Under the pieces are notes generated by a model. It did not search any database and was not told where the DNA came from. It was given only the letters and a program-made list of their open reading frames with translations. DNA of 64,000 nt from positions 20,665 through 84,664 of the forward strand of contig CALFUN010000005.1 in the NCBI GenBank assembly GCA_937929915.1. Reading direction: 5' to 3'. The stretch comes from an uncultured Caulobacterales bacterium (GTDB taxonomy: Bacteria > Pseudomonadota > Alphaproteobacteria > Caulobacterales > Maricaulaceae). Of the stretch, positions 40,401 to 51,135 are shown one piece after another. A program made the position numbers and the translations under genes. How positions within the stretch are numbered: the stretch's first letter is position 1; every line of letters starts with the position of its first letter.

Positions 40401-40973
40401 TCACCCCAGCGACCCCAATAATGGATAGCTCGCCTCAAGACGGTATAAATTCGCTCCGCGCGCCTTTCTATGGCTAGATAACAAGCAGAGTTCATCGACT
40501 AAAAATGGCGGCGGTGCAAAATTTGCCATGCGTTTTTCAAAGGCTATGATACGTTCAAGCACAGGATAAGGCTTCATATAGGCCAATGTCACATGCGGAA
40601 TATATTTACGCTTTTCCATCTCTATTCCGCAGCGCCGAGCGGCCTGTTTGCAGTGCGCGTGCAAGCGCTCTAACGAAGGATTGGGCGCAACCCCTGCCCA
40701 AATCGCATGCGGCTCTAATTTACCAAAATGCCCAGCTCCAGAGAGCTGCACCTCAAAGCTCGGCATAGACAGACGCGCCAATTCAACATCTAGCTGTTCG
40801 GCCAAATCATCATCAACTTGGCCAAAATACCCCGTAGTAATATGCAGCTTTTCAGGGTCAGACCAACGCGCAGCCGAGACGCCTTTCTGCTCGCGCAATA
40901 ATGCACGAATGGTTTTTTGGTTTGGCTTAACAGCCGCAAATAATATCATAAGTTTGGTGTGCCATATATGCAC
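40401..40973 (-). CDS. thpR: RNA 2',3'-cyclic phosphodiesterase
   Basis: LHITTGYFG and YIPHVTLAYM (two HxTx-type motifs). Confidence 0.9.
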   Translation of the reverse strand: MHIWHTKLMILFAAVKPNQKTIRALLREQKGVSAARWSDPEKLHITTGYFGQVDDDLAEQLDVELARLSMPSFEVQLSGAGHFGKLEPHAIWAGVAPNPSLERLHAHCKQAARRCGIEMEKRKYIPHVTLAYMKPYPVLERIIAFEKRMANFAPPPFLVDELCLLSSHRKARGANLYRLEASYPLLGSLG

Positions 40974-41003
40974 AAAAGTTATATTGAAAAGGCCTTTATA
41001 GGC

Positions 41004-42056
41004 CTATGCCGCCGGGACAGGCGAGCGGAAAATTGTATGTAAGCGGTGCGCCTGCGCCTCCATTTCATCTGTCCATGTAATATCATGTGCGTCAATATTC
41101 TCTTTTAGCTGCGCCAATGTTGTGGCGCCAATGATATTGCTTGTCACAAAATCACGGGTTTCAACAAATTTTAACGCAAATTGTGTTGGAGTTAACCCCA
41201 GCGCGCGCGCGGCATCATTACATGCCGCAGCAGCGTCATCCGTATCTGCATAACGCCCCATAAAGCCTTTCAATGCAACCTTGCGAGAGCCTTCTGGCAT
41301 AGCGCCATTGTCATATTTTCCAGTAAGCATCCCCATCGCCAAAGGCGAGTAGGCCAAAAGCCCCATATCTTCGCGCATCGAAATTTCAGCTTGTTCATAA
41401 TCATAACGGCGCGACAAAAGGCTATAGACATGTTGATGCGCGGCAGGACGCGGCAGACCCATCTGATCGGCAATCTGCAATATTTTCATCGCGCCCCAAG
41501 CAGATTCGTTAGACAAGCCATAATGGCGAATATTGCCCTTTTCCACATGGCGAGCCAATGCGCCCAATGTCTCTTCAAGAGGCACCATATCGCTTGTGTC
41601 GTAATCATAATAGCTATGAAACAAAAAGCCATTTGCGGGCAAATTTCTGTCAGGCCAATGCAGTTGATACAAATCAATATAATCGGTCTGCAACCGACGC
41701 AGAGATTTTTCCACAGCTTCGTCAATTTGCGCCTTACTGTGGCGCGTGACTTTATCTTTATCACGGCACCATGCCATGCCAGAGCGCCCAGTAATTTTCG
41801 TCGCCAAAATATATTTATCGCGGTTTTTTCGCGCTGCAATCCAGCTACCAATATAGCTTTCCGTACGACCTTGTGTCTCAGCTTTGCCAGGCACAGGATA
41901 CATTTCTGCCGTATCTATGAAGTTAATATCGCGGTCTATAGCGTAATCTAACTGCTCATGAGCCTCAGATTCTGTGTTTTGCTGCCCCCATGTCATTGTT
42001 CCCAAACACACCGAACTGACCATAATATCTGTTCGGCCCAAGCGGCGCATATCCAT
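41004..42056 (-). CDS. Aldo/keto reductase (Tas-like)
   Basis: MDMRRLGRTDIMVSSVCLGTMTWGQQNTE, FIDTAEMYP, DYIDLYQLHWPDR. Confidence 0.92.
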   Translation of the reverse strand: MDMRRLGRTDIMVSSVCLGTMTWGQQNTESEAHEQLDYAIDRDINFIDTAEMYPVPGKAETQGRTESYIGSWIAARKNRDKYILATKITGRSGMAWCRDKDKVTRHSKAQIDEAVEKSLRRLQTDYIDLYQLHWPDRNLPANGFLFHSYYDYDTSDMVPLEETLGALARHVEKGNIRHYGLSNESAWGAMKILQIADQMGLPRPAAHQHVYSLLSRRYDYEQAEISMREDMGLLAYSPLAMGMLTGKYDNGAMPEGSRKVALKGFMGRYADTDDAAAACNDAARALGLTPTQFALKFVETRDFVTSNIIGATTLAQLKENIDAHDITWTDEMEAQAHRLHTIFRSPVPAA

Positions 42057-42202
42057 AAAATCTCTCCATTACCCAAATTATAGGCATAAATGACCAAATT
42101 GTAGCGTTTTCGAAGCTTGACGCGACTTGGTATTATTGCGTTAATGTCCTATATAGGAATTACTATTAGCTTCAATGCTAAAGCCGACTCAGGGAGTTAA
42201 TT

Positions 42203-42946
42203 ATGAATGATTTTAAAAATGGGTTTGGACAAACTGCTGTCAATCAACCCGCACAAACAGATTTAGGCCTACGCGACTTTATGCTGGGCACATATCGCTA
42301 TATGGCGATGGCGATGGCCGTCACCGCAGGCGTGGCGTTTTTCGTCGGGCAAGCCATAGAGGCAAATCGCGCTTTACTGGGATTAATTTACAATCCCATT
42401 GTCGCGATCATTTCTATCGGGGTCATTATGTTTGGGTTTGGCGCTGTTGGACGTAAATTACCGTCTATGAGCCTAGGCGGAGTTCTGGCTTTCCTCTTTG
42501 GGTTTGCGGCCTTTATGGGGGTTCTCATGTCGGCCTATGCCTCGATTTATAATCCAATGATTGTCGCTAAGGTATTCTTTATGACTGTGGCCATGTTCGG
42601 CGCTTTAAGCCTATTTGGTTATACAACAGGGTTTAACCTGAACTCTATTATCAAATATGCCGCCGCGGCGTTTATGGGATATATTCTTATCGGCGTTATT
42701 GGTATGTTTTATGCGCCATTGAGCGTAACAGCTGGCGGGACTTTTGGGATAATCATTAATGTTATCGCTTTAGCCGCAATCGCAACCATTACAGCTTGGG
42801 AAACACAAACGCTCAAGCGTACATATTATGCTGTTGCTGGCAATCCAGCCATGGCCAGTAAAATGTCAGCTTACGGAGCAGCCTTATTACTTCTGGCTTT
42901 CATCAATATGTTCCAAATCTTGATGAACCTATTTGGCCGCGAATAA
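42203..42946 (+). CDS. Bax inhibitor-1/YccA family protein
   Basis: Seven-TM pattern, family-like N- and C-termini (AITAWETQTLKRTYY...LLLLAFINMFQILMNLFG). Confidence 0.9.
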   Translation: MNDFKNGFGQTAVNQPAQTDLGLRDFMLGTYRYMAMAMAVTAGVAFFVGQAIEANRALLGLIYNPIVAIISIGVIMFGFGAVGRKLPSMSLGGVLAFLFGFAAFMGVLMSAYASIYNPMIVAKVFFMTVAMFGALSLFGYTTGFNLNSIIKYAAAAFMGYILIGVIGMFYAPLSVTAGGTFGIIINVIALAAIATITAWETQTLKRTYYAVAGNPAMASKMSAYGAALLLLAFINMFQILMNLFGRE

Positions 42947-42965
42947 GCGCTGATTATAAAAATTA

Positions 42966-43002
42966 AAAACCGCCATGAGCTCACTCATAGGCGGTTTTTT
43001 TT
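42966..43002 (+). terminator. Rho-independent terminator downstream of BI-1 gene
   Basis: AAAACCGCCATGAG-CTCA-CTCATAGGCGGTTTT + TTTT. Confidence 0.88.
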
Positions 43003-43024
43003 GACCTGCATTTTCGCGTTTCGT

Positions 43025-43372
43025 TTAAGTGACGCGGAAACGTTGTTTATCAAAGATCTTCAACACTGTCTGTAAATCATGGCCGCGCTTTAAGACTAAT
43101 CCGCCCGGCGCGATAACCGCAAATTGCCCTTGTTTATTGCGCAAAGCTGGTACTTTTTCGATGCGGTAAAGCGCATGTTCAGAGGCTTTGCGGTAGATAG
43201 AAAAAATTGCACGATCTGGCAGAAAATCCATCGCATAATCTTTCCAGTCCCCCTTACTCACCATCTGGCCATATACGTTTAAAATTGCCGAAAGCTCTGT
43301 GCGCATAAAAGCAATTTGACTGGGTGTTTGCGGCGAAGCGCTGTGTGAGCGCAAAGGTATAATATTCGTCAT
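43025..43372 (-). CDS. DUF2794 domain-containing protein
   Basis: 115-aa ORF with AFMRTELSAILNVYGQMVSKGDWKDYAMDFL. Confidence 0.85.
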   Translation of the reverse strand: MTNIIPLRSHSASPQTPSQIAFMRTELSAILNVYGQMVSKGDWKDYAMDFLPDRAIFSIYRKASEHALYRIEKVPALRNKQGQFAVIAPGGLVLKRGHDLQTVLKIFDKQRFRVT

Positions 43373-43530
43373 ATGTCCATGTAGAATACTTTATTATTTT
43401 GCGAAAGTGAAACCATAATATGGTTAATGGCCATTAATCTCTATGTATGGAGTTTAACGAAGCGCCTTAATCTTGCCTTATTTGGGTCATTTTACAGGCT
43501 TATTGTCAAAGTAATCAGTAAGTGTTGAAA

Positions 43531-43708
43531 GGTGAGAGTTTAGAAAATTCGGTTTTTAATAGCCCCCCAGCCCCGCATTATCTAGGCTCTCACTCACCAA
43601 CATCCCACATTGCTAATTAGAGTTAGCCAAAGTTTCAGACTCTTCCCAGAGACTGTAAGATACACTCATCTGCGTCCAGCCCCGCAGGTGGGTGTATTAT
43701 TTTATACG
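43531..43708 (+). ncRNA. Candidate structured small RNA of unknown family
   Basis: ORF-free; four consecutive hairpins: 43532-43543/43582-43593 (12 bp), 43612-43616/43623-43627, 43636-43643/43648-43655, terminator-like 43660-43674/43683-43697 (15 bp) followed by TATTTTAT; U-G pairs favour the plus strand. Confidence 0.55.
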
Positions 43709-43731
43709 CCCGCAAACAATCTGCGCATTAA

Positions 43732-43758
43732 AAAACCCAGCACTTAGGCTGGGCTTTC
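43732..43758 (-). terminator. Rho-independent terminator downstream of DUF1223 gene
   Basis: AAAGCCCAGC-CTAAGT-GCTGGGTTTTTT on minus strand. Confidence 0.82.
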
Positions 43759-43785
43759 TAAAAACACTCTGATTTATCAGACATG

Positions 43786-44520
43786 TTAAGGGGCGTAAGT
43801 CGCCACAGAAATGATATTCCCTGTCTTAGGGGCATGAAACAAGGCGGCATAAGCCACGCCCGTCTCAGCTTTGACTTTGGTGTCAATCACATCACCTGTC
43901 CACGGCATTTTCTCAATATCTGTCACCACATTTGTCAACTGTAAATTACGGCCGCGATTCTCGCCGCGCTTAACATCGACAACATGTTCCCCTGGAATAT
44001 AGCTAACAAAGGCCACAACAGAGCCTTTAGGCGCATTGCTATCTATCATCAACTTACCATTCTTCATCCGAATATGGCTTGTTGGAGAACTTTCTGCAAG
44101 CTTGGCCGATAGCACATCTTTTTCAGAATAACGCGGGCTATGATCCGAACCATTTAAAATAATCTGCGGCGTATAGATATTTGGCGTTCCCAAAATAGCA
44201 CGGTAATCGCGCTGGCGCTTTGTAAACCTCGGATCACCAAATGTATCTTTCCAGCCAAGATAATCCCAATATGTTACGCCATATGTCAGGGCTAACACAC
44301 CGTCTTGATGGGATATTTTGCCAATAAATTTATTGGCAGGCGGGCAGGAAGAACAGCCTTGTGACGTAAATAACTCAACAACATGGGTCGGGGCTGCCGC
44401 GATTGTATCCGCCGGTACGGTTTCACTATTTGGCGCAGCCAAAGATGATACACTCAATGAGGATGCACTCAATATTGACAAAATGCCTACCGCAAAGAAT
44501 CTATGTAATTTATACGTCAT
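43786..44520 (-). CDS. DUF1223 domain-containing (thioredoxin-like) secreted protein
   Basis: VVELFTSQGCSSCPPANKFIGKI motif. Confidence 0.92.
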   Translation of the reverse strand: MTYKLHRFFAVGILSILSASSLSVSSLAAPNSETVPADTIAAAPTHVVELFTSQGCSSCPPANKFIGKISHQDGVLALTYGVTYWDYLGWKDTFGDPRFTKRQRDYRAILGTPNIYTPQIILNGSDHSPRYSEKDVLSAKLAESSPTSHIRMKNGKLMIDSNAPKGSVVAFVSYIPGEHVVDVKRGENRGRNLQLTNVVTDIEKMPWTGDVIDTKVKAETGVAYAALFHAPKTGNIISVATYAP

Positions 44521-44653
44521 GCCCCTTGCTTACACGGTCAAATATAAACTCACCATAAACAGATACATCACATCGCTGTGAAATATTATATGCGTAACAA
44601 ACTGTGGTTTTTATGTCGCAAGCTAGCGGCGTGGGAAATCTACATTAGCCAGT

Positions 44654-45739
44654 TTACATTGAAGGCATAACGCGTTTCTTTTTTTTCTGCTCTGCATCCA
44701 AATCTGGCTCACCATCGGCGGATAGCAGCACAGCAATCCACCGCGTTGTTGGAAATTGCGCCAAAATAATCATAATAATCACCGTCAAAGGCGCCGATAG
44801 AAACGCTCCCACCCCGCCCCAAAGCGCGGCCCATAGAGATAAGGATAAAACCACAACAAGTGCGGATAAATTCATCGAATCTCCCATCATTTTTGGCTGT
44901 ATTGTATTGCCAATCACGGTTTGCGCGCCAAATAATACAGCCGCCAGCACAGCCACACGGCCAAGGCTGTCAAATTCTACCAAAGCAAATAAGCACGGCA
45001 ATGCAACCGCAGCCAGTCCACCGACAATCGGGATATAATTTAAGATGAAGATCACTAAAGCCCAAAACAATGCGTTATCAAGGCCTAAAGCGGTCATGCC
45101 GATATAGGAAATAACAGTCTGCAAAAGGCTAATAATCGTCTGCACACCGATATATTTCTCAATCGCGCTGCGAATCCGCTCACCCACTTTACCGGCCTGA
45201 ATGCGGCGTTCAGGTTGCGGGAAAAGATCGTCCATTTTTTTAGGAAATGAAGACTGCGCTGCAAATAAAAAGGCGACATAAAGAGCAATCAACATAAAGT
45301 CTGACAGAACAGATTGAATCGCCGTAGCAAATCCCGCCAAGCCTTTTTGTATTTTACTTGTTAAACCAAATTGCGCGTCCAAAGACCCAAAGGATAAGTT
45401 ATCTTGCCCTGTGATATTCGATAGCCAAGCAAATAAATCGGCAATGCGCTCCTGATAGCGCGGCGATTCGCGCGCTATATCTGCCGCCGTATCAACAACA
45501 ACCAGCACAACACCAATCATACCAATAACAACTGTTAAAATCGCGACAGTTAGCGCTAGCCAATACGGAAATTTGGGGGATAAATCATCTAAAAACCGCG
45601 CAAATGCGTCAATGATAAGCCAAAAGAAAATCGCTAATGCAAAGGGGGTCATTATATCACGTGTCACATATAAAACTGTAATTAACGCAACAGCCGCTAA
45701 AAACAAAATACTTGTTCGCATCGTGTTATCTACGGTCAT
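44654..45739 (-). CDS. AI-2E family transporter
   Basis: Multi-TM; family-like regions ALVIFILNYIPIVGGLAAVALP and LWAALWGGVGAFLSAPLTVIIMII. Confidence 0.9.
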   Translation of the reverse strand: MTVDNTMRTSILFLAAVALITVLYVTRDIMTPFALAIFFWLIIDAFARFLDDLSPKFPYWLALTVAILTVVIGMIGVVLVVVDTAADIARESPRYQERIADLFAWLSNITGQDNLSFGSLDAQFGLTSKIQKGLAGFATAIQSVLSDFMLIALYVAFLFAAQSSFPKKMDDLFPQPERRIQAGKVGERIRSAIEKYIGVQTIISLLQTVISYIGMTALGLDNALFWALVIFILNYIPIVGGLAAVALPCLFALVEFDSLGRVAVLAAVLFGAQTVIGNTIQPKMMGDSMNLSALVVVLSLSLWAALWGGVGAFLSAPLTVIIMIILAQFPTTRWIAVLLSADGEPDLDAEQKKKKRVMPSM

Positions 45740-45835
45740 AAAGCCCCCAAATTATCTTTATTCTATTCATAAGGTTATATTGCATTCTTCTGCAATCCCT
45801 CATAACAAAATAATAGATTTTTCAAGGCATAATAT

Positions 45836-47440
45836 ATGACAGATCGTATTTTTCTCGGCAAAGACACAGATGGTGTCCAGCAACATTTACTGTTGAAACT
45901 TGCCAATCGCCACGGGCTTATCGCGGGCGCAACAGGGACAGGTAAAACCGTCACCTTGCAGATTTTAACCGAAGGCTTTTCCAAAGCAGGTGTTCCCGTT
46001 TTCGCTGCCGATGTTAAAGGCGATTTATCCGGCCTTAGCCAAGCTGGCTCTCCCACGCATAAGCTGCATGATAAGCTCATGGCGCGCGCACGGAAAATCG
46101 GCCTGATTGGAAATGATTATGAGAGCCTGCTCAGTGATAGCGGCGGCTATACATATGAAGCTATGCCAACAATATTCTGGGACTTATACGGCACGCAAGG
46201 TCATCCCGTCAGGACTACTATTTCTGAAATGGGGCCAACATTGCTCGCCCGCCTCATGAATTTAAACGAGACACAAGAAGGCATCCTCACCATCGCCTTT
46301 GAACTGGCTGAAGATCAAGAAATGCTACTGCTGGATATGAAAGATTTGCGCGCGCTGCTCAATTATATCTCGGATAATAAATCCGAGATTAGCCGTGAAT
46401 ATGGCAATGTAACGAGCCAATCTGTTGCCGCCATTCAACGCAGCCTATTAAAACTTGAACGCGCAGGGGCAGATGAGTTTTTCGCAGAACCCGCTTTAAA
46501 GCTTGAAGATTTAATGCATGTGAAAGACGGCAAAGGACTTGTCTCTATCTTGGCTGCGGATGAATTAATTAACTCCCCTGCACTTTATTCGACATTCCTG
46601 CTCTGGCTACTCTCTGAATTATTTGAAGAACTGCCTGAAATTGGAAACCCTGATAAGCCGAAAATGGTGTTCTTTTTTGACGAAGCCCATTTGCTCTTTG
46701 ATGATGCTCCCAAAGCGCTTGTGCAAAAAATTGAACAGGTTGCGCGGCTTATTCGTTCCAAAGGGGTTGGGATTTATTTTGTCACACAAAACCCGATGGA
46801 CATCCCCGATAGCGTATTAGGGCAACTGGGTAATCGTATCCAGCACGCCCTGCGCGCCTATACGCCCAAAGAACAAAAGGCCATTCGCGCCGCAGCTAGC
46901 TCATTTCGCGAAAATCCGAATTTGAATACCGAAGACGTCATCACTGATCTGGGTGTTGGCGAAGCACTTGTGTCTGTATTAGATGCCAAAGGCATTCCCA
47001 ATATTGTTGGCCGCACCCTTATCCGACCGCCGGCCTCTCGGCTGGGCCCTGCGACAAAAACAGAACGCGACGCCATCATAAAAGCCAGTGCATTAAAAGA
47101 TAAATATGCAAATACGCTCGACCGCGAAAGCGCTTATGAGCTATTAGAGGCGCGCACAGAAGCCGCAGAAGAAGCTGCCGAAAAAGCCGCGGAAAAAGCC
47201 AAAGCTGAAACAGAGACGGCCAAAGAGACAGCCCGAAAAAAGACAGCCTCTAAAAAGAGAAAAACCACCTCTAAACGCGCGCCGCGCAGCCGCACAAGCG
47301 GCCGTCGTAGCTCAACTCGCCGCAAAAAATCAGCCAGTGATGTGTTAAGTTATGAAGCCAAACTCATCGTACGGCAAGTCCTGCGCGCTCAGGGCCGTAA
47401 AATTCTGCGCGGCATATTAGGGTCTATGACGCGCCGCTAG
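45836..47440 (+). CDS. HerA-like / DUF853 P-loop ATPase with basic Lys/Arg/Ser-rich C-terminal tail
   Basis: GLIAGATGTGKTVTLQ Walker A, FFFDEAHLLF Walker B. Confidence 0.92.
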   Translation: MTDRIFLGKDTDGVQQHLLLKLANRHGLIAGATGTGKTVTLQILTEGFSKAGVPVFAADVKGDLSGLSQAGSPTHKLHDKLMARARKIGLIGNDYESLLSDSGGYTYEAMPTIFWDLYGTQGHPVRTTISEMGPTLLARLMNLNETQEGILTIAFELAEDQEMLLLDMKDLRALLNYISDNKSEISREYGNVTSQSVAAIQRSLLKLERAGADEFFAEPALKLEDLMHVKDGKGLVSILAADELINSPALYSTFLLWLLSELFEELPEIGNPDKPKMVFFFDEAHLLFDDAPKALVQKIEQVARLIRSKGVGIYFVTQNPMDIPDSVLGQLGNRIQHALRAYTPKEQKAIRAAASSFRENPNLNTEDVITDLGVGEALVSVLDAKGIPNIVGRTLIRPPASRLGPATKTERDAIIKASALKDKYANTLDRESAYELLEARTEAAEEAAEKAAEKAKAETETAKETARKKTASKKRKTTSKRAPRSRTSGRRSSTRRKKSASDVLSYEAKLIVRQVLRAQGRKILRGILGSMTRR

Positions 47441-47453
47441 GCGCATCGGTCAA

Positions 47454-48305
47454 ATGCGTACCCGCTTCGCGCCATCTCCGACAGGTTACCTGCATCTTGG
47501 ACATGTCATGGCTGCGCATATAGCCGTTGATTTTGCCGCAATTCATCATGGCGATTGCTTATTGCGAATTGAGGACACTGACCATACGCGCTGCAAGCCT
47601 GAATATACTCAAGCTATTTTAGGCGATTTGGATTGGCTTGGGATTAATTTTACGGATTCAATACGCAGCCAAAGCGCGCATTATCCTGATTATGCAAAGG
47701 TCGTGATAAATCTCTTAGAGCGCGGTCTTGCTTATCCGTGTCTATTCACACGCAGGCAGATAAAAGCGGGCTGCGTGCCAGAATATGACGCTGCAACTCT
47801 GGTTCAAAATTTTGGCCGAAATTGGCGCGATGATACCTTGCAAGCCCTCACACATGCCGCGCAACACACAAAGCCAAGCCTGCCATTTTCTATACGGCTT
47901 AATCTTGGCAAGGCCGTCAAAAAACTCCCCGCTGCCGCATGTATGTTCGAAGAAACAGGCCCGCTACATACAGGCACATATGACGCAGCCACCCTGCTCC
48001 CAAATATTGACCCCATCATTGCCCGTAAGGATATTGGGTGCAGCTATATGGTCGCAGGCCCGCATGATGATGCTGTGCAAGGCATGACCCATATTGTGCG
48101 CGGCGCTGATTTATTCACACAAACGCCGCTGCAAATTCTGCTTCAAGCCTTAATGGATTGGCCACGGCCTATCTATCATCATCATGGCTTAATTATGCGG
48201 CAGGACGGCAAGAAACTCTCCAAACGCAGCTTGGCAGAATCGATCGGAGCCATGCGCGATAATGGTATGTCGCCTCAAGATGTGCTGGCAAAGGCGCTGC
48301 CTTAG
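47454..48305 (+). CDS. gluQRS: tRNA glutamyl-Q(34) synthetase
   Basis: [19 protein letters not shown] and KKLSKRSL motifs, no anticodon-binding domain. Confidence 0.93.
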   Translation: MRTRFAPSPTGYLHLGHVMAAHIAVDFAAIHHGDCLLRIEDTDHTRCKPEYTQAILGDLDWLGINFTDSIRSQSAHYPDYAKVVINLLERGLAYPCLFTRRQIKAGCVPEYDAATLVQNFGRNWRDDTLQALTHAAQHTKPSLPFSIRLNLGKAVKKLPAAACMFEETGPLHTGTYDAATLLPNIDPIIARKDIGCSYMVAGPHDDAVQGMTHIVRGADLFTQTPLQILLQALMDWPRPIYHHHGLIMRQDGKKLSKRSLAESIGAMRDNGMSPQDVLAKALP

Positions 48306-48847
48306 AGACAATCTGCTGTTTTGACCACTTCACAAAACTCCTCATGGATATTGGCGAGGCTAAGCTCATGGACGAGTTGGGCGGGGTAAAATGTACCATC
48401 CGCGCCCGTTCGGTCAAATGTTGCGCATGCATCTTCGGCGAGCTGTACATCAAAACCTAAATTCCCTGCCATACGTACAGTCGTCGAAACACAGTGATTG
48501 GTTGTTAAGCCTGCAATAAGCAGCTGCGTTATCCTGCTCGTCTCTAATTGGCTTTGCAACTGCGTGCCGATGAAACAGCTATTAACCCGTTTAATAATGT
48601 CAGCTTCATCGCCTTGCGGCGCTAATCCTGCCTTATAAGCCCCGCCCTCTTGATCTACGCGCAAAGGGCTATTGGGGTCTTGGCTATGATGACGACAATG
48701 GAAAATTGGCGCAGATCTCTCTCGCCATGCCTCAAGCAAAGCCCGTGCATTATCTTCGGCTTGCGGATTATTGCGCGCTCCGCCCCATACGCCCTCCACG
48801 TCAAAGCCAGTTTGCCAATCAATTAAAATCAAGGCTCGTTGTGTCAT
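48302..48847 (-). CDS. Isochorismatase-family cysteine hydrolase
   Basis: [36 protein letters not shown]. Confidence 0.9.
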   Translation of the reverse strand: MTQRALILIDWQTGFDVEGVWGGARNNPQAEDNARALLEAWRERSAPIFHCRHHSQDPNSPLRVDQEGGAYKAGLAPQGDEADIIKRVNSCFIGTQLQSQLETSRITQLLIAGLTTNHCVSTTVRMAGNLGFDVQLAEDACATFDRTGADGTFYPAQLVHELSLANIHEEFCEVVKTADCL

Positions 48848-48926
48848 ATATCACCTGTTCATTTCTGTGCGTTATCTTAGCCTAAAACACCGCTAGATAA
48901 AGCTCATAAGATTGTTATAAGCGAGC

Positions 48927-49970
48927 ATGGCTGATGCGTCTTTCACATTAGATATATGGTATTTTGCGGGCCTGTCAGGGGATCTGCGTAAGGGCCAAAT
49001 GCGCCGCCGCGTCATAGCGGGCGAGCCGATAAATCTGGGCCGCGACGATAATGGCCACATCTTTGCCATGCGCGATATTTGCCCGCACCGCGCCGCGCCG
49101 CTCTCAAAGGGGTGCCTGAAAGATGGCACCGTCGAATGCCCCTATCATGGCTGGCGTTTCGGGATTGCCGACGGGGCGTGCAAAGACATCCCTGCACTGA
49201 CAAACGATCAAGCCATGGATACTGAGAAGATAAAACTCCGCACCTTTCCTGTGCGCGAAGACGGGCAACTTATCTGGGTTTATATCGGCTCTAACCCCAA
49301 AGATACATCCGCGCCTCAAATAGAGCCGCCGCATTTCCCTTTTGCTGCGCGTAAACCTGCCATAGACGATCATGTGATACTTAACTGCCATGTCGATCAT
49401 GCCGTTATTGGCCTGATGGATCCTGCCCACGGCCCATATGTGCATCGCCAATGGTGGTGGCGCTCTGAGCGGTCTATACACGAGAAATCCAAGGCTTTTG
49501 AACCCAGAGAGCGCGGCTTTACCATGACCGCTCATAGTCCGTCTAGCAATAGCTTTGCCTATAGGTTACTTGGCGGAAAACCCATAACAGAAATTACATT
49601 TCAACTGCCGGGTATTCGTACGGAAAATATTAAGGTCGGCTCAAAAACCGTTTTATCTTTCACGGCTGTAACTCCGATTGACGCAAACCGCACGGAAATA
49701 CGGCAAGTCTTTTTCTCGAACCACACGCTCTTTAATACGCTCTCCCCCATCATCAAAGTTTTTGCCGCCAAATTCCTGCGCCAAGATAGCGATATGGTGG
49801 ATTTACAGCAGACAGGGCTAAAATTTGATCCATCACTTATGTTAGTTGAAGACGCAGACACGCAAGCCAAATGGTATTTCGCGCTCAAGAAAGAATGGGC
49901 CAAAAGCCGCGCAGACAACAGAGCTTTTAAAAATCCCGTCAAAGCAAAAACTTTGAAATGGAGAAGTTAA
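48927..49970 (+). CDS. Rieske [2Fe-2S] aromatic ring-hydroxylating dioxygenase alpha-subunit-like protein
   Basis: CPHRAAPLSKGCLKDGTVECPYHGW Rieske motif. Confidence 0.9.
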   Translation: MADASFTLDIWYFAGLSGDLRKGQMRRRVIAGEPINLGRDDNGHIFAMRDICPHRAAPLSKGCLKDGTVECPYHGWRFGIADGACKDIPALTNDQAMDTEKIKLRTFPVREDGQLIWVYIGSNPKDTSAPQIEPPHFPFAARKPAIDDHVILNCHVDHAVIGLMDPAHGPYVHRQWWWRSERSIHEKSKAFEPRERGFTMTAHSPSSNSFAYRLLGGKPITEITFQLPGIRTENIKVGSKTVLSFTAVTPIDANRTEIRQVFFSNHTLFNTLSPIIKVFAAKFLRQDSDMVDLQQTGLKFDPSLMLVEDADTQAKWYFALKKEWAKSRADNRAFKNPVKAKTLKWRS

Positions 49971-51133
49971 TGCGCCGCATATTGAAATGGCTTGGCAGCT
50001 TTGCTTTGCTACTTATAATGGCTGCCGCATTTTATGTCTTCGCGATTTTAGTACCCCAAACGGATAGGCAGAAAAATCAAGTTCTCACGCATAATCCTTA
50101 TCCCGTCTCGGCCCAAGCTCAAGCGCTACATGACACATTATATATCGCCGATTTACACGCAGATAATTTGCTTTGGCGGCGCAATTCGGCCAAGCGCCAA
50201 AAGCGCGGGCATGTTGATCTGCCGCGCCTGCGTGATGGCGGTGTTGATTTCCAAGTCTTCTCAATCGTTACGAAATCTCCGCGTGGGCTAAACTTTAAAG
50301 ATAATGATGCCAGCGCGCCTGACGATGTGGCCTTGCTTGCCAAAGCGCAGCTTTGGCCGCTACGCACATGGGATTCGATTTATGAACGCGCAGTCTATCA
50401 AGCCAAGCGGCTCCATAAAATAGAATCCAATCCCAACAACAAGCTTGTTATTGCGCGCACAGCCTCTGACTTAACACAGCCTGACGGGACACTTATCGGC
50501 CTGCTATTAACAGAAGGCGCACATCCATTAGAGGGCAAAATTGAAAATATCGAAAAGCTCTATGATGCAGGCTACCGCGCTATGGGCCTACAGCATTTCT
50601 TCGACAATGCGCTTGGCGGTTCGATGCACGGAAAATCTAAATCTGGGCTGACTGATTTCGGACGGCAAGCTGTATTAGAGATGCGCCGCAAAAATATAAT
50701 TATTGACGTCGCCCATAGCTCCGAAGCTGTCGTGCGTGATGTTTTAAGCTTGACGCCAGATGCGGTCTTTATCTCACATGGCGGTACCGTTAGCCATTGC
50801 CCAAGAACGGCAAGCCGCAACCTACCCGATGATGTTTTAGTTCAAATAGCGCGCCGCGGCGGTATTATCGGTATTGGGTATTTTGGCGGTGTCATTTGTG
50901 ACATCTCGCCCAAAGGCATAGCCGCCGCGATTATACATGCCACTCATTTACTCGGCCCTGACGCTGTGGCGCTTGGCTCTGATTTTGACGGAGCCGTGAC
51001 AACAAGTCTGGATACATCAGAGCTTGCCGCGATTACGCATGAATTACTCAAGCAAGGCATGAGCACAGCACAAATTTCCAAAGTCATGGGCGCAAATGCC
51101 CGCGCATTTTTTGCCCGCGAACTTCCGCAATAA
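49958..51133 (+). CDS. Membrane dipeptidase (peptidase M19)
   Basis: DLHADNLLWRR, LLTEGAHPLEG, IDVAHSSEAVVRDVL, VALGSDFDG. Confidence 0.92.
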   Translation: MEKLMRRILKWLGSFALLLIMAAAFYVFAILVPQTDRQKNQVLTHNPYPVSAQAQALHDTLYIADLHADNLLWRRNSAKRQKRGHVDLPRLRDGGVDFQVFSIVTKSPRGLNFKDNDASAPDDVALLAKAQLWPLRTWDSIYERAVYQAKRLHKIESNPNNKLVIARTASDLTQPDGTLIGLLLTEGAHPLEGKIENIEKLYDAGYRAMGLQHFFDNALGGSMHGKSKSGLTDFGRQAVLEMRRKNIIIDVAHSSEAVVRDVLSLTPDAVFISHGGTVSHCPRTASRNLPDDVLVQIARRGGIIGIGYFGGVICDISPKGIAAAIIHATHLLGPDAVALGSDFDGAVTTSLDTSELAAITHELLKQGMSTAQISKVMGANARAFFARELPQ

Positions 51134-51135
51134 TT

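Noticed and set aside
43531-43708. 6S RNA, tmRNA or SRP RNA identity for the intergenic structured RNA
   Set aside because: No 5'/3' end pairing as in 6S, no tmRNA acceptor-like ends, no SRP GNRA/GGAA hairpin; left as unknown
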